64,000 bases of DNA from Sulfidibacter corallicola. Its GTDB lineage: Bacteria; Acidobacteriota; Holophagae; Acanthopleuribacterales; Acanthopleuribacteraceae. The translations under genes were made by a program, and so were the position numbers. Location: contig NZ_CP071793.1 in assembly GCF_017498545.1 (NCBI RefSeq), forward strand, positions 9,604,256 to 9,668,255, in the 5' to 3' direction. Each line of letters starts with the position of its first letter. The stretch's first letter is position 1. The notes beneath the pieces are model-generated. The model was given only the letters and a program-made list of their open reading frames with translations, was not told where the DNA came from and ran no database searches. This document shows, one piece after another, positions 7,911-17,046 of this stretch.

Positions 7911-9764
7911 ATGACGGCTTATCTCAGTCCTGGTGTCTACACCAAGGAAACCGACTTTTCTTATTACGTCCGGCAAATCTCCACATCCACGGCTGGCATG
8001 GTCGGCGTCGCCGAACGTGGACCGATCAACCAACCGCAACTGGTCACGAGTTGGGAACAGTACACCAACCGCTTTGGTGGGTATACGGCCAACGGGTATT
8101 TGGCCTATGCAGCCCGGTCGTTTTTCGACAATGGCGGCCGCAATCTCTTCGTCAACCGAATCGCGCACCTATCCGATCCCACCAACCGGGCATCCGTAAC
8201 CGCCAGGCGGGCGACAACGACCTTGCGTGACCGTCGGCAGGTCGCCGCCTCCTTGACAACCGGAACCGCCGGCAACGACGAGATCACATGGACGGCAACG
8301 GTTGCAGGGGCGGCCGGGAATGCGATCACCATTGAAGTACTGGCGACTGGCAACGATTCACCTCTGACCGTCGATGTGGCCGACAATGCCGTCACGATCC
8401 GACTTGCCACCGACAGCGGCGGCATTCCGATCACGACGGTCGCCGAGTTGCGCGCGGCCCTGGCCGTTCAGGCATCGGCAGTGATATTGGCCGAATCCGA
8501 AGATTCGGGCGTTGTTGCCCCGTTCGCAGTCGCCTCCCTTGCCGGAGGAAGCGGCGCGGGCGACACCCTCACCGTATCCGCTGCCAGCGAAGGCTCCTGG
8601 GGTGATTACTTGGAAGTGATCGCGTCTGAATCAGGTCGGGGGACCGGCACCTACGATCTGGCTGTTCGGTATCGCGGCCAACAAGTTGAGGTGTTCCGCG
8701 ACCTGTCGATGGACGAAAACGCCCCCAACCATTGCGAGCTGGCCGTCAACGGCGTGTCGGCATTCATTGTGGTAGAAGACCTCAATCCCGGTTCGAATTC
8801 GACCGACGACCAACCGCAGGTGGGCGCCTCACCGCTTGCCAGTGGCGACGACGGCCTGACCGGCCTTTCCGATCAGGACTACATCGGCGACCCCTCCCAG
8901 CACACCGGCCTGTATGCCTTCCAGGAACGAGACGCGTTGAATATGCTGGCGGTGCCCGGCGTGTCGTCCTCGGCAGTGATCGCCGCGGGTGCCGCCCTGG
9001 CAGAATCCCGAAGAGACCTGATGTTCCTGGTGGACCCGCCCATGTTGCTCGAGCCCCTCGAGGTCATCGACTTTCGCAAGGGTGAGGGCCTTTACAGCCA
9101 CGCCCCCATTCAATCGTCCTACGCGGCGATGTACTATCCCTGGCTCAAGATCTCCGATCCGGTGACCGGCCGTGATCGACTTATTCCGCCGAGTGGTGCG
9201 GTGGCGGGTTGCTACGCCCGATCCGATCTGTCCGCCTACGTCTGGCGTGCCCCTGCCGGGATTGCGCGCGGCCGAGTCTTCAACGTTCTCGGCGTCGGTT
9301 ACCGGCTTTCCCAGGGCGAGATGGACGCCCTCTATCCCGAGGGTATCAACCCGATTGCCGTCTTCGACGATTCGGGTGTCACGGTGTGGGGTCAACGAAC
9401 CCTTTGGGGCCAATCCACCGCGCTCGATCGCGTCAACGTGCGACGCCTCATGATCTACCTAGAAGAAGCCATTTCCAAGTCATCGCGGTTCGTGGTTTTC
9501 GAGCCTAACAACGAGCAGACTTGGCGCGCCATCAAACGCACGCTGAACCCCTTCCTTCGTGAGGTGCAGGACAAGGGCGGCTTGGCGGCTTATCGCGTCC
9601 AGTGCGACGAAGACACCAATCCGCCAGCCGTGATCGATCGCAACGAAATCGGCGTCCGCATCTTCGTCACGCCGGTCAAGGCCGCCGAAATGGTGGAACT
9701 GAATTTCACGCTGACACCTACCGGCGCCAACTTCCAAGAAATCTACACCGGCAACCGCCGATAA
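7911..9764 (+). CDS. contractile tail sheath protein
   Basis: A 617-residue protein with the family's N-terminal signature (LSPGVYTKETDFS) and its conserved C-terminal domain, including VVFEPNNEQTWRAIKRTLN, a VIDRNEIGVRIFVTPVKAAE-type segment and a final strand. The middle (about residues 120-330) carries a surface insertion typical of larger sheaths. Sheath rings surround the tube and contract to drive it through the target envelope. The start follows GGGAGGCGAC. It is directly followed by the tube gene. Confidence 0.95.
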   Translation: MTAYLSPGVYTKETDFSYYVRQISTSTAGMVGVAERGPINQPQLVTSWEQYTNRFGGYTANGYLAYAARSFFDNGGRNLFVNRIAHLSDPTNRASVTARRATTTLRDRRQVAASLTTGTAGNDEITWTATVAGAAGNAITIEVLATGNDSPLTVDVADNAVTIRLATDSGGIPITTVAELRAALAVQASAVILAESEDSGVVAPFAVASLAGGSGAGDTLTVSAASEGSWGDYLEVIASESGRGTGTYDLAVRYRGQQVEVFRDLSMDENAPNHCELAVNGVSAFIVVEDLNPGSNSTDDQPQVGASPLASGDDGLTGLSDQDYIGDPSQHTGLYAFQERDALNMLAVPGVSSSAVIAAGAALAESRRDLMFLVDPPMLLEPLEVIDFRKGEGLYSHAPIQSSYAAMYYPWLKISDPVTGRDRLIPPSGAVAGCYARSDLSAYVWRAPAGIARGRVFNVLGVGYRLSQGEMDALYPEGINPIAVFDDSGVTVWGQRTLWGQSTALDRVNVRRLMIYLEEAISKSSRFVVFEPNNEQTWRAIKRTLNPFLREVQDKGGLAAYRVQCDEDTNPPAVIDRNEIGVRIFVTPVKAAEMVELNFTLTPTGANFQEIYTGNRR

Positions 9765-9795
9765 CCTGCGCCGCGCGCGCCTGTGAGGTGAACCT

Positions 9796-10257
9796 GTGAA
9801 GCCTGGCAACATGCCCAAAGGTCTCTATCAACGTTGGCAATTCGCGGTCGAAATCAATGGTTTCGACGTGGCGTTGTTCAGCAAGTCCAATCTCCCCAAA
9901 ACCGAATTCGAGGAAGTCACCTTCAACCCCGCGGGCAGCATGTTCCCCCAAAAGCTTGCTGGACGCGTCAAATTCGACGACATCACCCTCGAAAAAGGCG
10001 TGCTCCAGGACGGGAGCGAACAGGCTGCGCGCGATTGGATCACCGCGATTGTCGACGTCAACGCGGGTAACGGCGCCTTGCCGTCAGACTACATGCGCCA
10101 GGTGGAATTGGTCCAGTACGACCGGAGCGGGAGCGAGACTCGACGGTGGACCTTGCACGGCGCCTGGATCAAGGCCTTGGAATACGACGAGTTGGAAGGC
10201 GGCAGCTCGGAAAACCTGATTGAGAAACTGACCCTTTGCTATCAATACTGGGAATAA
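9796..10257 (+). CDS. tail tube protein, T4 gp19 / eCIS type
   Basis: A 153-residue protein starting at GTG after GAGGTGAAC. It has the gp19-like layout: N-terminal YQRWQFAVEINGFDVALF, then FEEVTFNPAGS, the strand VKFDDITLEKGVLQDG and a C-terminal IEKLTLCYQYWE. These features are shared with tubes of extracellular contractile injection systems. It stacks in hexameric rings to form the inner tube within the sheath. Confidence 0.9.
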   Translation: MKPGNMPKGLYQRWQFAVEINGFDVALFSKSNLPKTEFEEVTFNPAGSMFPQKLAGRVKFDDITLEKGVLQDGSEQAARDWITAIVDVNAGNGALPSDYMRQVELVQYDRSGSETRRWTLHGAWIKALEYDELEGGSSENLIEKLTLCYQYWE

Positions 10258-10280
10258 CCGGATAGATAGGAGTGACTTGC

Positions 10281-10952
10281 ATGTATACCGTCATCTTGCC
10301 GAGCGGCACCGAGGCCGAGATTCGCGAATTGACCGGTCGCGAGGAAGAACTTTTGACCAACGAACGGCTGGTCCGGAAAGGCGAGGCCATCAACAAGGTG
10401 TTCGAGAACTGCGTACTTCGGATCGGGGAGAAGACCGACATCACCGCTACGGACGTGCTCGATTTGCTGGCCGGTGATCGGCTGGCGCTCTTAATCGAGT
10501 TGCGCAAGGTCTCGTTGGGTTCCGACCTCGATCTCAATTTGACTTGCACCAACCCGGCCTGCGGTCATGAACAAGTGATCGCCGTCGACCTGGGACAGCT
10601 CCCCGTTCGGCCATATCCGTCAGAGCGTGATTTCTCGGTGGTGTTACCCAGCCAAACCCGAATCACGTTTGGGTTGCTGGACGGCCATGCCGAAAAGCGA
10701 CTGGCGGCGATCGCCGAGCCGACGGTTTCCACCGCGCTGATGATGCGGATCCGTACCATCAACGACCAACCACCGACCAAAAAGACGCTGGCCGATCTTT
10801 CGATGCGAGATCGCGTGGCGCTCCGTCGCGAGATGCAAGCGGTTGATGGTGGCGTCGACACATCAATCGACCACGCATGCGAAGCCTGCGGCACACGGCT
10901 GACTACCCGAGTGGAGGTCGAGCCGGATTTTTTGTTCCCGAATCTCCGTTGA
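10281..10952 (+). CDS. gp26-like baseplate/tail assembly protein with zinc-ribbon cysteines
   Basis: A 223-residue protein begun at the ATG eight bases after GGAG. It resembles the T4 gp26-like proteins found just after the tube gene in eCIS and related phages. Two CxxC-type pairs, CTNPACGHE near residue 97 and CEACGT near residue 202, could bind a metal ion together. The N-terminal TVILPSGTEAEIRELTGREEE is typical of proteins handling the tube or tape-measure chaperone role. Exact role in assembly is inferred. Confidence 0.7.
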   Translation: MYTVILPSGTEAEIRELTGREEELLTNERLVRKGEAINKVFENCVLRIGEKTDITATDVLDLLAGDRLALLIELRKVSLGSDLDLNLTCTNPACGHEQVIAVDLGQLPVRPYPSERDFSVVLPSQTRITFGLLDGHAEKRLAAIAEPTVSTALMMRIRTINDQPPTKKTLADLSMRDRVALRREMQAVDGGVDTSIDHACEACGTRLTTRVEVEPDFLFPNLR

Positions 10953-11092
10953 CCGCGGACGCGTTCGCGCTGGCCTATGGCGGCCTACACTGGCCCTTCT
11001 CTGAAGTGGCAGGCCTGACACTTCGGCAGCGCGAGCAATTCGTGGCAGCACTCATGAACCAGCTTGACCTGGAACGGAAGGCGGCGACATGA
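10949..11092 (+). CDS. small helical tail protein (eCIS small-protein type)
   Basis: About 47 residues from TTG 10949, which overlaps the stop of the preceding gene (TTGA). The pattern AFALAYGGLHWPFSEVAGL followed by a helix with RQREQF matches the tiny helical proteins found between gp26-like and tape-measure genes in contractile systems, where they may be the second part of the assembly chaperone. The frame is open 72 nt further upstream, so a longer product from ATG 10877 is possible but would overlap strongly. Confidence 0.6.
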   Translation: MTADAFALAYGGLHWPFSEVAGLTLRQREQFVAALMNQLDLERKAAT

Positions 11093-14000
11093 ACGAACTC
11101 GGCTTGGGCGTGGTCATCAGCATGCGTGACTTGTTCACGAACACGGCCAACCGGGTTCGTTCGTCCGTACTAAGTCTGGATTCGACGGTGGCGGCCGTAT
11201 CCAAACGGATCGACCGCAATTTCGATCGGATGCAAACAGGCATGATGGCGGTCGGTGCCGGAATCAGCACCCTTGCGGTTCCAGCCGGATTGCTGGCGTC
11301 CTACGCTGACACACAGGCCGCGCTCGGCACTCTGGCGAGCCTTGGTGTCAAAGACCTGAATGCGCTCGAACTCGCCTCGGAACGCTTCGTCAACCAATGG
11401 GCGGGCTTCACCAAGGGCGAGTTCATCCGTGCCGCCTATGACGTGCGGTCAGCGATTTCGGGTTTGAGCGACGAAGCGACAGGCGCATTCACAGCTAATG
11501 CGGCTCTCACCGCCAAAGCAACCAAGGCCAGCATTCAAGAGATGGTTGGCGCGTTCACGACGAGTTACGGCATTTTCAAACCGATGATGGCGGACCTGTC
11601 CGACATGCAGTTCGGCGAGGCGCTTTCCGGTGCGCTCAGCCAAACCGTGAAATCGTTCAAGACAAACGGAAAGGAAATGGCGGACGCGATCAAGAACATC
11701 GGCGGTGTGGCCGCCATCGCCAATACCCCCTTACAGGAACAATTGGCCATCTTGGGGACCTTACAAAGCTCGATGCCCGGAGGCGAGGCCGGCACGCTGT
11801 ACAAAAGCTTCGCGCTGAAAGCCTCCAAGGCGGGGCTGACGTTGGGCTTGAGTTTCACGGATGCCCAAGATCGAATGAAAGGCATTGTCCCCATTTTGAG
11901 GGAGATCAAGAACCGCTTTCCCGATCTGGGAAAATCGATGCAGTCGCGCACGCTTCAAGAAGCCCTGGGCGATGAGGCCTATAAATTTGTGACCCAGATG
12001 ATCAAGGGTTTGGAGCCACTTGAAGCCAACATCAACGCGATTGCCGGTGCGATGAAGACCGGCACAGCCAACGCGGAAAAAATGGCGCATGCCATGAACA
12101 TCGACATCGGTTCGCGGTTTCGGCTGATCGGCCAACAGGCACGGAACCTAGCCGAAATCCTTGGTCGCACACTGGTTCCCGTCATCACGCCGATCACCAA
12201 CGGTATCTCGGCGGTCCTTTTGCGGCTCCAAGAACTGGCGCGCGCCTATCCCGGATTGACTGGGGGTCTCATGGTCACCGTCAGCGCCATCGGTGCGGCC
12301 TTGGTCGCGGTCGGCGGCGTCATCTCGGCGATCGGCCTGGTGGGTGTGATCGTGCCAGGGATCAAGGCCGGTTTCGCGGCGATCGCCGTCGGTGTGAAGG
12401 GGGCGATGGCGGCCATCGCGGCCAACTTCCTGCCGATCACGCTCGGCATCGCGGCGGTGATTGGCGGGGTGATCCTTCTCAAACGGGCCTGGAAGACCAA
12501 TTTCGGCGGGATGCGAACGACGCTCACCAACCTGTGGACCAAGATTCGGCTGTTTGCGCGAGGTGCGCGTGACCTGATCATGTCGCTATCCGATGGAACC
12601 GGTCAGATTTCCGCCAAACTGCACGACCAAATGAAGGCCGCAGGCGTTTGGGACTTTGCGGTTTCATTGTTTCGGTTGTTCTACCGGGTCCGTTCGGCGG
12701 TGGTCGCATTCGGGAATGCGATGGGCGAGGCGTTTTCAAAGGTTGGCAACATCTTGGCGCCGACAGTCAAGGCGCTGGGTTCCGCCTTTTGGGAACTCCA
12801 AGCCGCGGGAGTGGCCATTGTGGAATCGCTGTTCGGCGTGGGCAATGCGATCAACCATCCCGCCTTTCAAACTGTCGGTTTCGTCGTCGGAAAGGTCGTA
12901 GGCATGGCGGTCCAAGGGGCTGCGTATCTGCTCAAGGGCGTTTTGACCCTGGTGACCGGCTTGCTCAAAACCATCACCTGGGGCATCGGGGCGGTGGGTG
13001 GATTGGTTCGATTCCTTTCGACGACCATTCCCATGGTGGTTTCCGGCCTGTACAAAAACGTGCTCCCGATTCGGTTGCTGGTCCGAAGCTTCGTTTTTCT
13101 TGGCGAGACCGTCTCTACCGTTTGGAAAGCGTTGTCTGGACGAATCACGGTTTGGCAGGGCATCAAGGACATCGGTGCCGCGCTTGGGCGCTACCTTATG
13201 ACGCCATTCCGGTTTTTCAGAGATCTGGCGGAGACTGCCGCCGATCGCACAATCACCGCATGGCAGGGCGTTTCCAAAACCTTGATGCGGGTGGGACGGG
13301 CCTTTTCCTGGTTTATTTTCCCGCTTACCTGGCTCACGAAACAAGCGCTTCAGCCCTTCAGGCAATTGCCGTCACTCGTTGGCGGCGTGAGCGCCAATGT
13401 CGTGAAACTCCTGGCCTGGCCCTTCCGATCCCTTGCTCGAATCGGAATGGGTTCGATAGGAAAATGGCTCGGATTGACCGGTCAGGGCGTTGACATCATT
13501 GCATCCAAAGTCCGTTCGCTTTTTACCTTATTGGCGGGCTTGAAGGTTTCGCGGCCCTTCGATTTCAGATCGCTCGTTCGCACCGCTTCTCAAGGTTTTT
13601 TGGCAATCGGGGAGAATGCACGCACGTCGTTGGTGGGTGCATTCCAAATTGGCCTCGAAGCGCTGAAAACCAAATGGCGCGCCACCGTTCAACATTTCGG
13701 GCGACCGATTCAGGGCCTGATCGGTCGAATTCGCAACTTGTTCCGAACCATCAGGGCGGGCGTCCAAGCATTGAGAAATACGCCATTGTTCCAGGGCATG
13801 GAGAAGGCCTTGAGCAAGATCAGCACTTTGGCACGGAACCTGGCGGGCGCCTGGCCCGGTTCGGGAATCCCGGGCAAAGCAGTTGCCGGTTTGATACCAC
13901 CTCCCGCGACCGTTTCCGACGAAGCCGCACTTCGTTGGACAACCCGGCCGCAACGCTCCACGCCATTGGCCCCCATATCGCGACCCCTCGCGACCACGCT

Positions 14001-14379
14001 TTCGGTGACGCCACAGTTGGCGGGTTCTATGCCCGGCACCTTTGCGGGTCGAATGTGGGTCACGCCTCGCTTGGGTCCCATGCCGGACGTGGCAGCCAGG
14101 CCGATGGCTAGTTCCAAGGCACGTTCGCGAAAAAATGATCAGCGTCATTCGCGTTTGGCAGACCTGTTGACCCGACCTGAACCCGCGAAAATGCGCGGCA
14201 TGGAAATGGCCGGGCAACTTGATGCAGTTCAAGCGGAACTCGCCGCGATCAAGGCCTTGTTCGCTGCCCAGGTTGACCGACCGATTTCCCTGAACCTCAG
14301 CACCCAGGTGGATGGCCGCGAAATCGCACGCTCCGTTTTGGAAAACATCCGCGACAGTCAAACGCGGCATTACCGGTAA
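11089..14379 (+). CDS. tail tape measure protein
   Basis: A 1096-residue protein, the longest in the tail operon, starting four bases inside the previous gene. The first 370 residues resemble the TP901-type tape-measure core (AGISTLAVPAGLLASYADTQ, helix-rich). Residues about 390-470 are a long hydrophobic region with several membrane-like helices, then repeated amphipathic and aromatic helices, and an Ala/Pro-rich tail. Tape measures set tail length and help open the target membrane. Length would predict a tail of roughly 150 nm, using about 0.15 nm per residue. Confidence 0.9.
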   Translation: MNELGLGVVISMRDLFTNTANRVRSSVLSLDSTVAAVSKRIDRNFDRMQTGMMAVGAGISTLAVPAGLLASYADTQAALGTLASLGVKDLNALELASERFVNQWAGFTKGEFIRAAYDVRSAISGLSDEATGAFTANAALTAKATKASIQEMVGAFTTSYGIFKPMMADLSDMQFGEALSGALSQTVKSFKTNGKEMADAIKNIGGVAAIANTPLQEQLAILGTLQSSMPGGEAGTLYKSFALKASKAGLTLGLSFTDAQDRMKGIVPILREIKNRFPDLGKSMQSRTLQEALGDEAYKFVTQMIKGLEPLEANINAIAGAMKTGTANAEKMAHAMNIDIGSRFRLIGQQARNLAEILGRTLVPVITPITNGISAVLLRLQELARAYPGLTGGLMVTVSAIGAALVAVGGVISAIGLVGVIVPGIKAGFAAIAVGVKGAMAAIAANFLPITLGIAAVIGGVILLKRAWKTNFGGMRTTLTNLWTKIRLFARGARDLIMSLSDGTGQISAKLHDQMKAAGVWDFAVSLFRLFYRVRSAVVAFGNAMGEAFSKVGNILAPTVKALGSAFWELQAAGVAIVESLFGVGNAINHPAFQTVGFVVGKVVGMAVQGAAYLLKGVLTLVTGLLKTITWGIGAVGGLVRFLSTTIPMVVSGLYKNVLPIRLLVRSFVFLGETVSTVWKALSGRITVWQGIKDIGAALGRYLMTPFRFFRDLAETAADRTITAWQGVSKTLMRVGRAFSWFIFPLTWLTKQALQPFRQLPSLVGGVSANVVKLLAWPFRSLARIGMGSIGKWLGLTGQGVDIIASKVRSLFTLLAGLKVSRPFDFRSLVRTASQGFLAIGENARTSLVGAFQIGLEALKTKWRATVQHFGRPIQGLIGRIRNLFRTIRAGVQALRNTPLFQGMEKALSKISTLARNLAGAWPGSGIPGKAVAGLIPPPATVSDEAALRWTTRPQRSTPLAPISRPLATTLSVTPQLAGSMPGTFAGRMWVTPRLGPMPDVAARPMASSKARSRKNDQRHSRLADLLTRPEPAKMRGMEMAGQLDAVQAELAAIKALFAAQVDRPISLNLSTQVDGREIARSVLENIRDSQTRHYR

Positions 14380-14390
14380 GGCGGCAATCG

Positions 14391-14837
14391 ATGAAGTGGA
14401 ATAAGCCACCCGAAAAAGGCATGCTGATCGATACGATCAACCAGGAACGACTTGAATTCCCGTTGAATCCTGAGCAGATCACGGATAGCAAAACCACCAG
14501 TTATGCCGCGATCAAGGTTCCAGGATTAGACCGGCCACGGTACCAATTCGTGACTGGGGATGTGCGTAAGATCGAATTCAAGATTCATCTGTTCCAGGGC
14601 CCCGTAATGGAACAGGTCGCATGGTTGCGAAGCCGGCAGGTACCTGAACGTGAGGATGCCAGATTAGTGGCAGCCCCGCATTCGGTGCTGTTTCTATTCG
14701 GGACGATGTATTCGGGGGTGCTGTGTGTCGTCACGAGCGTCAAAGCCGATTTCCATTCTCTGTTTTCGCCAGAACTTGAGCCCATGCAGTGCGAGGTGAG
14801 TCTAGCGCTTGAAGTTCTGGAAGATCAAAAAAGGTGA
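14391..14837 (+). CDS. CIS-tube-like / LysM-less baseplate protein
   Basis: A 148-residue protein resembling the N-terminal domain of contractile-system tube-initiator proteins (gp53-like). It has the diagnostic opening with a statement of Phe-Pro-Leu-Asn-Pro (EFPLNPEQITDSKTTSYA), a GDVRKIEFKIHL strand and a final VSLALEVLE strand. The usual C-terminal LysM domain is absent. It would connect the tube to the hub. It precedes the third late-promoter motif. Confidence 0.65.
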   Translation: MKWNKPPEKGMLIDTINQERLEFPLNPEQITDSKTTSYAAIKVPGLDRPRYQFVTGDVRKIEFKIHLFQGPVMEQVAWLRSRQVPEREDARLVAAPHSVLFLFGTMYSGVLCVVTSVKADFHSLFSPELEPMQCEVSLALEVLEDQKR

Positions 14838-14871
14838 CTGCCCACTATTTTTGCCGGGTCCATTTCGGGCT

Positions 14872-14902
14872 CGTCACTTCCTGGATGATTTCGGTAGGTA
14901 GA
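14872..14902 (+). promoter_or_regulatory. bipartite late-promoter motif, site 3
   Basis: CGTCACTT (14872-14879, one base off consensus), 15 nt, TAGGTAGA (14895-14902). It lies in the 108-bp gap before the hub gene. Confidence 0.65.
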
Positions 14903-14945
14903 AAAGAGAAGCTCATTTCTCAACTACCGACCGGAGCAGGCCGTC

Positions 14946-16223
14946 ATGTTCCCCAGCTACCACCAACCGACTTTCCACCTAACGATCGAAGACGAAGACC
15001 TGCCCGCAATCGTCACGGAGGAAATCACGGCGCTTACCTTCGAAGATGCCGAAGGCGAACTCGATTTGCTGGAACTGACCCTTGCCAACCGGAACGGTCA
15101 ACTCACCGACCATCCCTTGTTCCAGGAAGGCAACGCCATCACGATCCGATTTGGCTATGTCGACGACCTTTCCCCGCCAAAACACTGCGTGATCAAAGAC
15201 ATCACCTATGACTTTCCGGAAAGCGACGCGCCCCGCATCTCCGTCAAAGCCTACGATCGCGGCTTCCAGCTCTCCGGCAAGGAAACGCAACGCGTGTGGA
15301 CCAAACCGGCACCCGGCATCCTGTATTCCGACATCGCCGAAACCATGGCGGCCGAAAACGGACTTCAAGCGCTCGTGGCCCCAACGCGAGTGCCCCACCT
15401 GCGTGTGGTTCAAAGCAACCAGAGCGATGCCGTTTTTCTTACCGAGCTGGCCAAATCGGCTCGAGCACAGGACGGCGACGGGTTGACCGGTTACGTCTTC
15501 TACGTCGAAGACGACGTGCTTCACTTTCATCCGCCGAACCACGATACCGAGCCGAAGGCCCACTTCGCGTATTTCACCGACGGAGACAGCATCCTTCGAA
15601 GCTTCCGCGCTGAGATTCGTGCTCAGGGTGTCAAGAGCCGCGGCACCGAGATCAAAACCATCGGCGTCGATCCTCGCGAAAAGAAGGTGGTCGAACACCG
15701 CGCCAGTAATCAGACCGCTGGCGATCGACCGGTTTTGGGTGAGCGAACCTATCTCGTCGACGGGAATACCGGAGAAGCCCGGTTCAAGCCTTCTGAGTCA
15801 GGCCACATCCAACCCGCCTTCGCGCGCGCTGAGTACCTTCACAAGGAATCCGCAGTCAAACCGGAACAGGCCCAGGCCGAGGGCACCTTCAAACAAGGCG
15901 AGTTCTTGCAAGTCACCGCAACGGCCACTACGATCGGCCTTCCCTCGCTGAAGGCCAAACAGAATGTGATGATCACGGGCGTCGGTGAAAAGCTGTCCGG
16001 GGTCTACTACTGCCGGACCGTCCGCCACCAAATCGACAGCAACGGCTACCTGTGCGAGTTGACTTTGCGGAAAAACGCACTCGGCACAGGCGCGGGAGCC
16101 AAGAGCGAGAAAGCCAAGGGCAAGCAAGTCGGCAAGGTTCAGCCGGTACCAACCCCGGCTGGGCCCGACCTAATCCGGGTCGATGCAAACACCGGCGTCG
16201 TCCTTGGCAGGGGGCCGCGATGA
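14946..16223 (+). CDS. baseplate hub, phage late control gpD / T4 gp27 type
   Basis: A 425-residue protein with the layout of gpD/VgrG-N hub proteins: an N-terminal barrel (FEDAEGELDLLELTLANRNG), a second barrel containing GFQLSGKETQRVW and a segment VFLTELAKSARAQDG, and a late YCRTVRHQIDSNGYLCELTL strand pair. The C-terminus is a disordered Lys/Gly-rich tail. It forms the trimeric platform between tube and spike. Its stop overlaps the next start (ATGA). Confidence 0.85.
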   Translation: MFPSYHQPTFHLTIEDEDLPAIVTEEITALTFEDAEGELDLLELTLANRNGQLTDHPLFQEGNAITIRFGYVDDLSPPKHCVIKDITYDFPESDAPRISVKAYDRGFQLSGKETQRVWTKPAPGILYSDIAETMAAENGLQALVAPTRVPHLRVVQSNQSDAVFLTELAKSARAQDGDGLTGYVFYVEDDVLHFHPPNHDTEPKAHFAYFTDGDSILRSFRAEIRAQGVKSRGTEIKTIGVDPREKKVVEHRASNQTAGDRPVLGERTYLVDGNTGEARFKPSESGHIQPAFARAEYLHKESAVKPEQAQAEGTFKQGEFLQVTATATTIGLPSLKAKQNVMITGVGEKLSGVYYCRTVRHQIDSNGYLCELTLRKNALGTGAGAKSEKAKGKQVGKVQPVPTPAGPDLIRVDANTGVVLGRGPR

Positions 16224-16675
16224 AACGAAGTGTGTTGCTTGTCTTGGCGCTTGTTGCATGTGGTCAAACCGGCCCAGGTTCCGAGATCCAACTCGCCACT
16301 CGGGACGCTGCAGGTTCCGAGTTCGCGTGCCGGCACTGTGGACGGAACCGTATTGATCCCGCTCTGGTCGCCGCACTCCAAGAGCTTCGTAACCTTGCCG
16401 GGCAACCCATTACCGTCACCAGTGGGTTCCGGTGCCCCGAGCACAACCGCGCAGTAGGCGGCGCCTGCCATTCCTACCACTTGACCGGCCAGGCCGTGGA
16501 TGTTCGCTGCGATGCGTTGACCCCTGCAATCCTGGCTGACCTGGCAACCCGGGTCCCGCCCTTCGCCAATGGCGGCATCGGCGTGTATCCCGATCATGTC
16601 CACCTTGACTTACGACTCAAACCCACTCGTTGGGGTAACTGGCATGAATCAAACACCTTGGAGGTGACCCCTTGA
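16220..16675 (+). CDS. M15-type peptidase lipoprotein, probable endolysin
   Basis: A 151-residue protein with a lipoprotein-like signal (LVLALVACGQ, lipid-modified Cys near residue 13). The remainder is a Peptidase_M15_3 zinc peptidase: ITVTSGFRCPEHN, the metal motif SYHLTGQAVDV (H and D ligands) and HVHLDLR. Such enzymes cut the peptide part of peptidoglycan. In a tail operon it may serve lysis, or local wall opening during infection. Lipid anchoring is unusual for an endolysin. It overlaps both neighbours by four bases. Confidence 0.8.
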   Translation: MKRSVLLVLALVACGQTGPGSEIQLATRDAAGSEFACRHCGRNRIDPALVAALQELRNLAGQPITVTSGFRCPEHNRAVGGACHSYHLTGQAVDVRCDALTPAILADLATRVPPFANGGIGVYPDHVHLDLRLKPTRWGNWHESNTLEVTP

Positions 16676-16989
16676 ACTCGATCCTTGACCTGATTTCCAA
16701 CCATCCGTATGCCGTCGGCTCTGCCGTGGCGTTTCTTGTGGCGCTTCTCAAGCTCACCAAATGGGGCCGGGCCCAAGGCGAAGCGCTGGATATGTTGGTG
16801 AACATCATCGAAGAACACAACTCCAAACCCATCAAACGGGAAGTGGCCGAAGCCAGCCAGCGCGGCACCCAAGGCGCGGCCGACGCCATCGACAACGCCG
16901 TCCGCAAAGCCGACCGTCGCAAAACGCCGCGTCCCTTCCTGGAACGCGCTGCCATGGAACTGTTGCGCGGTTGGGGCCGCAAGGCCTGA
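16672..16989 (+). CDS. small membrane protein, holin-like
   Basis: A 105-residue protein from TTG after TTGGAGGTGA. One membrane helix (about residues 12-27, PYAVGSAVAFLVALLKL) is followed by a charged helix and a basic end. It sits right after the peptidase gene, where holins are common, but one short membrane segment is not diagnostic. Confidence 0.55.
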   Translation: MNSILDLISNHPYAVGSAVAFLVALLKLTKWGRAQGEALDMLVNIIEEHNSKPIKREVAEASQRGTQGAADAIDNAVRKADRRKTPRPFLERAAMELLRGWGRKA

Positions 16990-16997
16990 TCAATCAG

Positions 16998-17027
16998 GGG
17001 AAGCCCGGAACGACCGGGTTTCCCTTT
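16998..17027 (+). terminator. hairpin with weak T-run inside the tail operon
   Basis: Eleven-bp stem GGGAAGCCCGG / CCGGGTTTCCC (one G-U pair), five-base loop, then TTTC. Probably a weak terminator or attenuator between the lysis-like genes and the spike gene. Confidence 0.5.
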
Positions 17028-17046
17028 CATCGGGGATAGGATTGCC

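Noticed and set aside
10240..10270. Possible sixth copy of the late-promoter motif (GATAGATAGG)
   Set aside because: There is no CGACAC-like box 23 nt upstream; the GATAGGAG serves as ribosome site for the next gene.
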